NCBI GenBank assembly: GCA_900752015.1
Contig: CAADTZ010000093.1
Span: 1 to 18,935, forward strand
Source: an uncultured Collinsella sp.
Lineage (GTDB): Bacteria; Actinomycetota; Coriobacteriia; Coriobacteriales; Coriobacteriaceae
Direction of reading: 5' to 3'
DNA: 18,935 nt
In this document: in pieces, positions 12,798 through 18,935 of the stretch
How the letters are laid out: the number at the start of each line of letters is the position of its first letter
How positions within the stretch are numbered: position 1 is the first letter of the stretch
Position numbers and translations under genes: made by a program
The notes under the pieces: model-generated
Seen by the model: only the letters and a program-made list of their open reading frames with translations
Told to the model about the DNA's origin: nothing
Databases searched by the model: none

Positions 12798-15272
12798 ATG
12801 GAATCGTTGTACCGAAAGTATCGCCCGCTCACCTTCGACTCCGTGGTGGGCCAGCAGCATATCGTCTCGACGCTCGAGCACGCCATCACCGAGGGGCGCC
12901 TGTCCCACGCGTACCTGTTCTGCGGACCGCGTGGTACGGGCAAGACCACCATGGCGCGTATCCTTGCCAAGGCGCTACTGTGCCGCAACGCCGAGGCGGC
13001 GCGCGCCGAGGGCGCAAGCGGCTGCATGCCCGACGGCACCTGTGAAGAGTGCGAGCTCATCGCCGAGGGCAACCACCCCGATGTCTACGAGCTCGATGCC
13101 GCAAGCCGCACGGGCGTGGACAACGTGCGCGAGGAGATCATCAACTCCGTCAACTTTGCCCCGGTGCGCGGCAAGTACAAGATCTATATCATCGACGAGG
13201 TTCACATGCTCACGACGGCGGCGTTCAACGCGCTGCTCAAGACGCTCGAGGAGCCGCCGGCACACGTGATCTTCGTGCTGTGCACCACCGACCCGCAAAA
13301 GATTCTGGAGACCATTCTCTCGCGCTGCCAGCGCTTCGATTTCCACCGCATCGGCAACGAGGATATCGAGCATCGCCTGTCCTACGTGTGCGAGCAGGAG
13401 GGCTTCGATTACGATGACGAGGCGCTCGCCATCGTGGCGCGCCATGCCAAGGGCGGCATGCGCGACGCGCTTTCCACGCTGGAGCAGCTGAGCGTTTTTG
13501 GCAACGGAGCCGTGCACGCGGACGATGCCCGCTCGCTTTTGGGCGAGGTTTCGGACCAGATCCTGGGCGAGTTTGCTCGCGCTATCTCCAAGCGTGATGT
13601 TGCTGAGCTCTATGGGCTCATTCGCGCACAGGTCGAGGAGGGCAACGACCTGCTTGAGCTGACGCGCGACCTGGTGGCGCATGTGCGCGACGTGTATGTG
13701 GCCTGCGTTGCCGGTGCCCGTGCCGAGCTGTTTGAGGGCGGGGCCGAGCAGGCCGAGGCGCTTGCTGCCGAGGCTGCTGCCTTTGGCGAGCACTCTGCCG
13801 ACCGTCTGGCCCGCGTGTTGACGGTGCTCGACGATGCCGCGTTGGAGATGAGGGGCGCGAGCGACGTGCGCCTGGTGCTCGAGATCACCTGTACGCGTCT
13901 GGCGCGTCCCGAGGCCGATTTGACGATTGAAGCCCTGGCCGAGCGCGTGGCACGCTTGGAGACCATGGTCGCCAACGGCGCCGTGTCGGCGAGCGTGGCT
14001 GCTGCTCAGGCCGCCGCGCCTGCGGCTGTCGCGGCTGCACCTGCGACGACACAACAGCCGACGCTGATTTCGGGTGCCCGAGCTGCTGCTCCCACGGCGA
14101 CCGCCGCCCCCGCTGCTACGTCCGCGCATCAGGGTGGCATGCCCTGGGACCGCGGCGCTGCTATTCCGGCTGCCCAGCCTGCGCCCAAGCCCGCGGCTCC
14201 GGCTCCCGCGCCCAAACCCGTAACGCCTGCACCTCAACCCGTTGCAGCTTCGGCTCCCGCGCCTGCTGCATCGACCGCGCCGGTGTCCAAGCCCAACAAC
14301 GCCGCCCAGGTTGCCGCCGCCGGTGCTGCCGAGACCCCCGCGGTCGAGGACGCCGGCGAGCTCCAGCGCAAATGGGCCGAGGTTGTAGAGCGTGTCAAGG
14401 CGCGTCAGGCTTCCTACGCAGGGCTTTTGCTCAACGCCCGTGCCACGGCCGACGACGGCTCCAAGCTCACAGTCTCGTTCCCCGCGGGCTCAACCTTTGC
14501 CATCAAGATGCTCGGTCGCGCCGACACGCAGTCGGTGGTCCTGCCGACGGTCTGCGCGGTCTTCGGTCGTCGCACCGTCGACTACGTCCTGGATGGAGGT
14601 GGCACGCCGGCTCCTCAACATGAGGAGCATTCTCCATCTGCACGGGCTGCGGCATCTGCGGACCCGCAACCCGTGTCCTCGGCGGCCCCTGCATCCTCGA
14701 GCGCCAGCGCGACGCAGCAGCAAGCGGCGCCGGTAGCGGCATCGACCCTGTCGGCGCCTAAGCTCGCGGCACCCAAACCGGCTGCTCCGGCCCCCGCGCC
14801 CAAGCCCGCTGTCGCGCCTGCGCCCAAGTCATCCGACCTGGCTAAGGCCCCCTGGCTGCGCTCCGACAACCCTGCCGGTGCTCCTGCCACGGGCAAGCTC
14901 CCGACCGAGCCCGCGCCCCGAGCGCCCGAGCGCGCGTCCGCTCCCAAGGCTCAGCCGTCTGCGCAGTCTGCACCGTGGGAATCCGAGCAGGTGCCCTACG
15001 ACGACGCCATGGTCGGCGGCTTCGCCGGCGATGCGAGCGGGGAAGATCTTCCTCCGTTCGACGTGCCTGCTGCGGCGCCTGCGCCCAAGCCTGCTGCAAC
15101 TGTCCCCAAAGAGGAGGACGCTCCTGCAACTCCTTGGGAGTCCAACCCCGGCGCCGGCAGCCCCTTTGGCCACCAGGGCGCAGCCCCGAGCATCCCGCAG
15201 ACCGAGGATGAGGCCAAGGCCCTCATCCGCAGCGTCTTTGGCCAGGCCACCATCTTCAAGCCGGTGGAGTAA
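12798..15272 (+). CDS. dnaX: DNA polymerase III subunit gamma/tau
   Basis: An 824-residue clamp-loader ATPase. The AAA+ module is intact: Walker A GPRGTGKT (43-50), zinc cysteines 62, 76, 82 and 85, Walker B IYIIDEVHML (Asp 133, Glu 134), sensor 1 CTTDP, and SRC finger 175-177. A helical collar domain follows to about 370. A Pro/Ala/Lys-rich linker then surrounds a conserved tau-type domain at about 518-600 (LQRKWAEVVERV to VFGRRTVDYVL). A second long Pro/Ala tail ends in a conserved EAKALIRSVFG helix. ATG 12798 is chosen because MESLYRKYRP is the family's standard N-terminus and GGGGGAG lies just upstream; the open frame extends 158 codons further but is antisense to the YcxB-like gene. No slippery A-rich site for a gamma product was noticed. 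The tail carries four Pro-Trp motifs (Trp 450, 686, 727, 780). Confidence 0.97.
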   Translation: MESLYRKYRPLTFDSVVGQQHIVSTLEHAITEGRLSHAYLFCGPRGTGKTTMARILAKALLCRNAEAARAEGASGCMPDGTCEECELIAEGNHPDVYELDAASRTGVDNVREEIINSVNFAPVRGKYKIYIIDEVHMLTTAAFNALLKTLEEPPAHVIFVLCTTDPQKILETILSRCQRFDFHRIGNEDIEHRLSYVCEQEGFDYDDEALAIVARHAKGGMRDALSTLEQLSVFGNGAVHADDARSLLGEVSDQILGEFARAISKRDVAELYGLIRAQVEEGNDLLELTRDLVAHVRDVYVACVAGARAELFEGGAEQAEALAAEAAAFGEHSADRLARVLTVLDDAALEMRGASDVRLVLEITCTRLARPEADLTIEALAERVARLETMVANGAVSASVAAAQAAAPAAVAAAPATTQQPTLISGARAAAPTATAAPAATSAHQGGMPWDRGAAIPAAQPAPKPAAPAPAPKPVTPAPQPVAASAPAPAASTAPVSKPNNAAQVAAAGAAETPAVEDAGELQRKWAEVVERVKARQASYAGLLLNARATADDGSKLTVSFPAGSTFAIKMLGRADTQSVVLPTVCAVFGRRTVDYVLDGGGTPAPQHEEHSPSARAAASADPQPVSSAAPASSSASATQQQAAPVAASTLSAPKLAAPKPAAPAPAPKPAVAPAPKSSDLAKAPWLRSDNPAGAPATGKLPTEPAPRAPERASAPKAQPSAQSAPWESEQVPYDDAMVGGFAGDASGEDLPPFDVPAAAPAPKPAATVPKEEDAPATPWESNPGAGSPFGHQGAAPSIPQTEDEAKALIRSVFGQATIFKPVE

Positions 15273-15293
15273 CCGTGCGGGCGGGTACGCTGC

Positions 15294-15767
15294 TCAAGAA
15301 GAGATCTCTTTGTCCGGGCGCATCTGTATTTCGGACATGTGTAGTGTGGTGTCGCGTATATCGCATTCGAGCAGACAGGTGCGTGACGGTCGGCCTAGGA
15401 TGCTGAGGTCGATACGATACGTCGCATGGCTGTCCGTGTGCTCGACTTGCTCGGCGTTGACGGTTGCTCCGATTGTAAGTAAAGAGCCCAGTTCGGCATC
15501 GACAATCTTGGAGTCCTTTATCTTGACCTTGAACTCTTGGTAGAGGGACGGGCTGTTGTAGTAAATGGTTCGGGTTCCGTCGGTGCACTCATCGGTCGCT
15601 TCCCATTTGACGACGGGCTGGTCCGAGCTGGCTATCAGCAGTTCTGCTCCAAAGGCTATGGCATGGGTGATGACAACCAGCAATGCCCAGCCGACAAAGA
15701 GATAGAGAACCACATATGCAACGGGGTGTTTTGAGCGGATGTTTTGGAGCATGTCGGGGGCATTCAT
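15294..15767 (-). CDS. Hypothetical membrane-anchored protein, 157 residues
   Basis: I do not recognise the family. A short cytoplasmic N-terminus is followed by one long or two short hydrophobic helices at about 16-46 (VAYVVLYLFVGWALLVVITH and on). About 110 external residues follow with alternating beta-like pattern and three cysteines (TDECTDG, and CLLEC near the C-terminus). It could be an anchored extracytoplasmic beta-sandwich domain. ATG 15767 has a strong GGAGGTG site and a consensus TATAAT further upstream, so it is an independent single-gene unit. It is convergent with dnaX, leaving 21 bases between the stops and no evident terminator there. Codon use is slightly more A/T-rich than its neighbours, which may hint at later acquisition. 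Confidence 0.75.
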   Translation of the reverse strand: MNAPDMLQNIRSKHPVAYVVLYLFVGWALLVVITHAIAFGAELLIASSDQPVVKWEATDECTDGTRTIYYNSPSLYQEFKVKIKDSKIVDAELGSLLTIGATVNAEQVEHTDSHATYRIDLSILGRPSRTCLLECDIRDTTLHMSEIQMRPDKEISS

Positions 15768-15780
15768 GGGGCACCTCCAA

Positions 15781-15798
15781 ATTGCTATCTATGGCAAT
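15781..15798. promoter_or_regulatory. Operator-like palindrome ATTGCTAT-CT-ATGGCAAT
   Basis: An 18-base inverted repeat with one mismatch per arm lies between the minus-strand TATAAT at 15802-15807 and the ribosome binding site of the 157-residue protein. A protein bound here would sit at the transcription start region, as a repressor operator would. The binding protein is unknown. Confidence 0.4.
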
Positions 15799-15801
15799 CA
15801 G

Positions 15802-15807
15802 ATTATA
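15802..15807 (-). promoter_or_regulatory. Consensus -10 box of the 157-residue protein gene
   Basis: The minus strand reads TATAAT exactly, 35 bases upstream of the ATG at 15767. The expected -35 position holds AGGCGG, a poor match, so the promoter may be weak or activator-dependent. Confidence 0.5.
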
Positions 15808-15910
15808 CCCCGTCGTCGTGAGCGCCGCCTCGAGTAGTGGCTCGGCATTTAGCCATTTAGTGGTACGCATTAAATGTCGGATTCCGGCTCTACAAGATTT
15901 AGCTTTCAAT

Positions 15911-15945
15911 ATTATGCAGATGCGAATTATTCAACTTTGCATAAT
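15911..15945. repeat. Inverted repeat ATTATGCA-N19-TGCATAAT
   Basis: Two perfect 8-base arms at 15911-15918 and 15938-15945 flank a 19-base A/T-rich centre containing GAATTATTCA. The half-sites resemble those of ArgR-type or other A/T-rich operators, but the order and spacing do not fit a standard ARG box and no arginine gene is present. The role is unknown. Confidence 0.45.
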
Positions 15946-16023
15946 CTTTGGGTGCGGCTTGCACTCCAGGACATGTATATCGACTGAGGTGGCACAACCG
16001 CCCCGTTCGCTTGCCCCGCGCCG

Positions 16024-16032
16024 TGGTACGAT
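16024..16032 (+). promoter_or_regulatory. Candidate extended -10 promoter for ybaB-recR
   Basis: TGGTACGAT is an extended -10 (TGn plus TACGAT) about 75 bases upstream of the ybaB start. A TTGCCC at 16011-16016 is too close to act as a -35 and no other is seen. It would produce a leader of about 70 bases that includes the paired region at 16052-16094. Confidence 0.4.
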
Positions 16033-16051
16033 TTTTGAGTTTGAAAGTCCC

Positions 16052-16094
16052 GCCGCGCTCCGGCTGCCCTTGCAGCTCGGCGTGCGGCCGCACG
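16052..16094 (+). promoter_or_regulatory. Structured 5' leader of ybaB with two alternative pairings
   Basis: An arm at 16052-16062 pairs with 16078-16088 (nine Watson-Crick pairs, one wobble, one mismatch) around an inner GCTGC-CCTT-GCAGC hairpin. The 3' arm overlaps a perfect 12-base palindrome GTGCGGCCGCAC at 16083-16094, so the two structures exclude each other. The AAAGGAG site begins two bases later. Regulation of ybaB translation is possible; there is no T-run, so it is not a terminator. Confidence 0.35.
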
Positions 16095-16107
16095 TAAAGG
16101 AGCCATC

Positions 16108-16428
16108 ATGGCCGGTATGAACATGCAGCAGATGATGAAGCAGGCTCGCAAGATGCAGGAGCAGCTTGCCGCCGCGCAGGAGAACCTCAAGTCCCAGACC
16201 GTCGACGCCTCTGCCGGCGGCGGCATGGTCAAAGTGACCGTTAACGGCGAGATGGAGCTCGTCAACCTCACTATCGACCCCGATGCACTCGATCCCGAGG
16301 ACGTCGATATGCTGCAGGACATGATTATGGCTGCCGTCAACGAGGCCGTCCGCGGCGTCAACGAGCTCGCCAACAAGCAGATGGGCGCCATCACCGGCGG
16401 CCTCAACATTCCGGGCATGCCGTTCTAA
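16108..16428 (+). CDS. ybaB: YbaB/EbfC-family nucleoid-associated protein
   Basis: A 106-residue protein of normal family length. It has the typical Met/Gln-rich N-terminal helix (MQQMMKQARKMQEQLAAAQE), the central GGGMVKVTVNGEMELVNLTI sheet and the DMLQDMIMAAVNEAV helix that forms the dimer. YbaB proteins bind DNA as tweezer-shaped dimers and are commonly encoded between dnaX and recR, as here. Its role is linked to nucleoid structure and recombination but is not fully defined. ATG 16108 has AAAGGAG five bases upstream. It is followed 13 bases later by recR. Confidence 0.95.
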   Translation: MAGMNMQQMMKQARKMQEQLAAAQENLKSQTVDASAGGGMVKVTVNGEMELVNLTIDPDALDPEDVDMLQDMIMAAVNEAVRGVNELANKQMGAITGGLNIPGMPF

Positions 16429-16441
16429 GACACGCATATAT

Positions 16442-17038
16442 ATGAGTGCCAACCATAGTCTGCAAAAACTGCTCGATGAGCTGGGTCGTCTGCCGGGCAT
16501 TGGTCCCAAGTCGGCCCAGCGCATCGCCTATTACCTGCTCGAGGCCGATGCCGAGGAGGCCCGCCGCCTGGCCGAGGCCATTCTGGAGGTTAAGCAGGAA
16601 GTGCATTTTTGTAGCCGCTGCTTTAATTACGCCACCGCTGACGAGTGCTCCATCTGCCAGGATTCGATGCGCGACACCACCCGCATCTGCGTGGTGGGTG
16701 AGCCGCGCGATGTCCAGGCGATTGAGCGCACGGGCAGCTACCACGGCCTCTACCACGTGCTGGGCGGCGTGATCAGCCCCATGGACAAGATCGGTCCCGA
16801 GCAGCTGCACATCCGCGAGTTGCTGGCGCGCTTGGGCCACGAGGATATCCACGAGGTCATTATCGCCACCAACCCCAATATCGAGGGCGAGACCACGGCG
16901 AGCTACCTTGCTCGCACCATCAAGCCACTGGGCGTCGAGGTGTCGCGTCTGGCGAGCGGGCTGCCCGTGGGAGGCGACCTGGAGTATGCCGACGAGCTCA
17001 CGCTTGGCCGTGCTATCGAGGCCCGTCGCGCGATCTAG
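16442..17038 (+). CDS. recR: Recombination mediator protein RecR
   Basis: A 198-residue protein of standard length. It contains an N-terminal helix-hairpin-helix (LPGIGPKSAQRIAYYLL, about 17-33), a zinc finger with Cys 57, 60, 69 and 72, and a Toprim domain at about 80-175 (VVGEPRDVQAIE, IIATNPNIEGETTA). The C-terminal Walker-B-like stretch follows (SRLASGLPVGGDLEYADELT). RecR works with RecO, and in some species RecF, to load RecA on SSB-coated gaps. The start ATG 16442 gives the expected N-terminus but has no Shine-Dalgarno sequence, so translation probably depends on coupling with ybaB. No clear terminator follows directly. Confidence 0.97.
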   Translation: MSANHSLQKLLDELGRLPGIGPKSAQRIAYYLLEADAEEARRLAEAILEVKQEVHFCSRCFNYATADECSICQDSMRDTTRICVVGEPRDVQAIERTGSYHGLYHVLGGVISPMDKIGPEQLHIRELLARLGHEDIHEVIIATNPNIEGETTASYLARTIKPLGVEVSRLASGLPVGGDLEYADELTLGRAIEARRAI

Positions 17039-17112
17039 GATCTAGATATCGGTCCACCGACCTCGCGTTTCCCTGCGCGTTGCACGCGGTTGCCATAATT
17101 GGCCCCATGTTT

Positions 17113-17138
17113 GTGCATTTGTTGTGCAACAAATGCAC
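17113..17138. promoter_or_regulatory. 26-base near-perfect palindrome, likely operator
   Basis: GTGCATTTGTTG and CAACAAATGCAC are perfect 12-base arms around a TG centre. There is no T-run, so it is not a terminator. Its core GTTGTGCAAC recurs as GTTGCGCAAC at 17194-17203, where it overlaps the candidate -35 of the next gene. Two related sites 73 bases apart suggest one regulator with looping or cooperative binding; this is inference. Confidence 0.55.
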
Positions 17139-17194
17139 TTTCCATCCGCTTATCGCGTGGATGCCCCTGTTCGCGTCCCGTATTTGCGCGTTCG

Positions 17195-17223
17195 TTGCGC
17201 AACCTTTTGTGTTCGCTGATACA
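17195..17223 (+). promoter_or_regulatory. Candidate promoter TTGCGC-N17-GATACA
   Basis: TTGCGC at 17195-17200 and GATACA at 17218-17223 are separated by 17 bases. The -10 match is weak (a TACACT two bases further is an alternative). The -35 lies inside the second GTTGyGCAAC site, so a bound regulator would block it. The predicted start is near 17230, before the hairpin at 17248-17265. Confidence 0.35.
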
Positions 17224-17246
17224 CTCAACTATGGGTTTGAATGAAT

Positions 17247-17273
17247 GCGCCGCTTTCGAGCGGCGTGTTTTTG
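17247..17273 (+). terminator. Terminator-like hairpin with TTCG loop directly upstream of a ribosome binding site
   Basis: A perfect seven-base-pair stem, CGCCGCT / AGCGGCG, with a TTCG loop is followed by TGTTTTTG. It has the form of an intrinsic terminator, yet the T-run ends only a few bases before the GGAGGAG site of the gene starting at 17288. It may end ybaB-recR transcription, act as an attenuator for the downstream pair, or close a short leader RNA. Confidence 0.6.
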
Positions 17274-17287
17274 TTGGAGGAGATCGC

Positions 17288-18193
17288 ATGCGGCCCGGGG
17301 GCACTCAGACAAAGCATGGCGCCGCGGTGCGTATGCGGCGCCGGTTGGGCCTGGCGCCTCGGGCGTGTGTGCTGCTGTCCTGTTCGCTGGCGCTGGTCGT
17401 TGCCGGCGTTTCTGCCTACGGTTTGGCTGTGCCACCTATGGTGCAAGCGCGTACCGCGCGCGAGTTGCGCGTGGGGCACAAGGCCAAAAGCGATTTGGGC
17501 ACCACAACCGGATACGCCTGGGCGAGCGTAGTCACGCACGTCGTGTTTGGTGTCGACGACGCGGGCAGCGCCGAGGCGTCGGACAACGAAATCGCGCTTG
17601 CCAACGGCAAGACCATCGTGCTCACCAACACCAAGATCATCCATCACCTTTCCGATAACAGCGTTTCGACCGTCGTAAACAAGGCCGAGCAGCAAAAGGG
17701 TCAGGATACGCAGCAGTCGGGGAAACCTGGCGGCTCCGGTTCGTCTGGCTCCAGCTCCGATTCGTCGAACTCGAGCGGTGGCTCCGGTTCGGGCTCCGCC
17801 TCCGGCGGGTCTGGGGGCGACAGCTCGACGGGCGGCAACACCGGTGGCAATACAAGCTCCAGCGGCCTTTCGACCGCCGAGGAGGAAAGCATACACAGCT
17901 GGCTCGTGACCAAGTGCAATATGCTCGACGGCTATGTCTCTCGGGCAAATAGCGCGGTCTCGACCTATAACGCAACAGGCGATACCGGGCCGTGCGATAG
18001 CCTGGCCAACGATATGTTTGTCATCCGTGCCGAGTTTGGCCGGCAAACGTTTTCTCCCCACTCAAAGTGGTATCGGCAGTACGCCAACCTATGGGGCTGC
18101 TACACCAACCTGTGCCAATGGGTGGGGCATTACGGCGATGACGACATTGCGCTCAATAACTTCAACAATAGCCTGGCGGCGATCGCCCTATGA
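17288..18193 (+). CDS. Membrane-anchored exported protein with Ser/Gly-rich linker
   Basis: A 301-residue protein of unrecognised family. A basic N-terminus (MRRRLGLAPR) and a hydrophobic helix at about 25-48 form a signal anchor; no clear peptidase or lipoprotein site is seen. The next 90 residues look like a small folded domain, then comes a Ser/Gly/Asp-rich linker at about 148-195. A C-terminal domain of about 105 residues follows with four cysteines (TKCNM, GPCDS, WGCYTNLC) and many aromatics, suggesting a disulfide-stabilised extracellular helical domain. ATG 17288 is chosen because GGAGGAG lies five bases upstream; earlier in-frame starts at 17231 (ATG) and 17099 (TTG) lack such a site and run through the hairpin. 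The stop overlaps the next gene's start, so it is probably co-translated with a kinase and may be its sensor or target. Confidence 0.8.
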   Translation: MRPGGTQTKHGAAVRMRRRLGLAPRACVLLSCSLALVVAGVSAYGLAVPPMVQARTARELRVGHKAKSDLGTTTGYAWASVVTHVVFGVDDAGSAEASDNEIALANGKTIVLTNTKIIHHLSDNSVSTVVNKAEQQKGQDTQQSGKPGGSGSSGSSSDSSNSSGGSGSGSASGGSGGDSSTGGNTGGNTSSSGLSTAEEESIHSWLVTKCNMLDGYVSRANSAVSTYNATGDTGPCDSLANDMFVIRAEFGRQTFSPHSKWYRQYANLWGCYTNLCQWVGHYGDDDIALNNFNNSLAAIAL

Positions 18194-18935
18194 CGAACGA
18201 TCTCGCTTCTGCGGCAGCCCAGTCGCTCAACCGTGATCCCATGGTGGGCCTGCGCCTGGCGCGCGTCGACGGGTTTGAGCCGGCCGTCGCCCTGGGCACG
18301 GACGAGCTTCCCGCCTACCTTCGCCGTTTTACGATGCTGTTTGCCGATGACGCCACCATGCGCCGTGGTGGTATCGGCCGTGTGACGCGTGCCGTCAACG
18401 CGCAGGGCGAGGCCGTGGCGCTCAAGCAGCTCATCTTGCCAACGCGCGACGAATTTGATGACGATGTCGCCCACGAGGCGCTGGTCACCAAGTTCAAGGC
18501 GGCGTTTCGCGAGGAATATGAATGCCATCGTGCCCTTTCGGGCCTTAAGGGCTTTCCCCGCTTGTACGGGTGGGGCGAGGTCGACGGCGTGCCCGCGATT
18601 GTCATGGAGTGGGTCGAGGGCGAGACGCTCGCTCGCCTGCGCCCGCGCTTTGCCGTGGACGATGCCGGGCGTCTGTCGCCGCTCGTGGCGGCGCGCCTGG
18701 GTCGCGACCTGTTCGATCTGCTCTGCCGCATGAGCTTGGTGGGGGAGGGGTTCGTCCATCGCGACATCTCGCCGGCCAATATTATGGTGCGCACGGCGCG
18801 CCTACCGCTCGACCGACAGCTTGCCGAAGGCACGTTCGATTTGTGCCTCATCGATTTTGGCTCGTCGCTGGCGCTCGAGCCTGCCTCTGCGGTGGCGGGG
18901 ACCGGCGGCAGGGAGGGCCTTTCAGAGGGGTACGC
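18190..18935 (+). CDS. Ser/Thr protein kinase, 3'-partial (runs off the window)
   Basis: The first 248 codons of a kinase-fold protein are visible. After about 55 leading residues there is a glycine-rich loop MRRGGIGRVTRA (57-68), VALK lysine 79, a probable helix-C Glu in FREEYE, catalytic loop HRDISPANI (190-198) and IDFGSS (Asp 222). The catalytic-loop Lys usual in Ser/Thr kinases (HRDxK) is Ser here, so activity or substrate may be atypical. The activation segment starts before the window ends (GTGGREGLSEGY). The ATG at 18190 overlaps the TGA of the preceding gene (ATGA); no strong Shine-Dalgarno sequence is seen, consistent with translational coupling. It is the third kinase in this window, and whether it carries membrane or sensor domains cannot be seen. 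Confidence 0.9.
   Translation, partial: MTNDLASAAAQSLNRDPMVGLRLARVDGFEPAVALGTDELPAYLRRFTMLFADDATMRRGGIGRVTRAVNAQGEAVALKQLILPTRDEFDDDVAHEALVTKFKAAFREEYECHRALSGLKGFPRLYGWGEVDGVPAIVMEWVEGETLARLRPRFAVDDAGRLSPLVAARLGRDLFDLLCRMSLVGEGFVHRDISPANIMVRTARLPLDRQLAEGTFDLCLIDFGSSLALEPASAVAGTGGREGLSEGY

Larger units (their letters stand above)
15768..16107. other. 340-base intergenic region between the 157-residue gene and ybaB
   Basis: No convincing gene was found on either strand. It holds, in order, the palindrome and TATAAT box of the minus-strand gene and an A/T-rich centre (about 15840-15950) unlike the surrounding G/C-rich DNA. Within that centre is an ATTATGCA/TGCATAAT inverted repeat. An extended -10 facing ybaB and a strongly paired leader just before the ybaB ribosome binding site follow. 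The open frames here are short, lack ribosome binding sites and overlap these elements. Confidence 0.6.

Noticed and set aside
12975..14237. 420-codon minus-strand open frame opposite dnaX
   Set aside because: Antisense to the conserved AAA+ and collar domains of DnaX; the product is Arg/His/Gly-rich and unrecognisable.
12798..15272. Programmed frameshift producing a short gamma form of DnaX
   Set aside because: No A-rich slippery heptamer with a following hairpin was noticed at the end of the collar domain.
15911..15945. Canonical ArgR (ARG box) operator
   Set aside because: The half-sites resemble ArgR elements but the arms face the wrong way and the spacing is too long; no arginine gene is nearby.
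17049..17060. TCGGT-CC-ACCGA hairpin as the recR terminator
   Set aside because: The stem is short with a two-base loop and no T-run follows; the hairpin at 17248-17265 is a far better terminator.

Overview
The window looks like a chromosome segment from a high-GC actinobacterium, most likely of the class Coriobacteriia (Collinsella-like). This is inferred from the strong G/C third-position bias and from an fhaA-fhaB-pstP-rodA/pbpA-pknB type cluster. It also rests on the fusion of the SEDS and penicillin-binding genes into one reading frame. No rRNA, tRNA or CRISPR array was found.

Layout. (1) Positions 1-1500 are a disturbed accessory edge: the right end of an IS3-family insertion sequence, a LacI-family regulator on the minus strand with its operator and -10 box, and a 66-codon plus-strand open frame that looks like the 3' end of a lost gene and has its own terminator. 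(2) Positions 1528-12682 form a minus-strand cell-wall growth and phospho-signalling cluster. In transcription order it holds a YcxB-like membrane protein, a polytopic Ser/Thr kinase with an HLD catalytic loop, an FhaA-like DUF3662+FHA protein, a small membrane-anchored FHA protein, a PP2C phosphatase with a very long N-terminal extension, a natural SEDS glycosyltransferase-class B PBP fusion, and a PknB kinase with four PASTA repeats. The cluster ends at a strong intrinsic terminator. The kinase, the two FHA genes and the phosphatase overlap or nearly touch, so they are probably translated together. (3) Positions 12798-17038 carry the replication/repair set dnaX-ybaB-recR on the plus strand. 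A small minus-strand membrane protein gene with its own promoter and operator-like palindrome interrupts it. (4) Positions 17039-18935 hold a regulatory region with a long palindrome and a terminator-like hairpin directly in front of a ribosome binding site. It is followed by a membrane-anchored Ser/Gly-linker protein and an overlapping third Ser/Thr kinase that runs off the window.

How it fits together. PASTA repeats on PknB are expected to sense muropeptides or lipid II outside the cell. The kinases phosphorylate FHA-binding partners, the PP2C enzyme reverses this, and the SEDS-PBP fusion is the peptidoglycan polymerase/transpeptidase that the circuit presumably controls. The most noteworthy items are the SEDS-PBP fusion, the non-RD polytopic kinase, the phosphatase extension, the repeated Trp motif in the DnaX tail, and the secreted-protein/kinase pair behind a possible attenuator.
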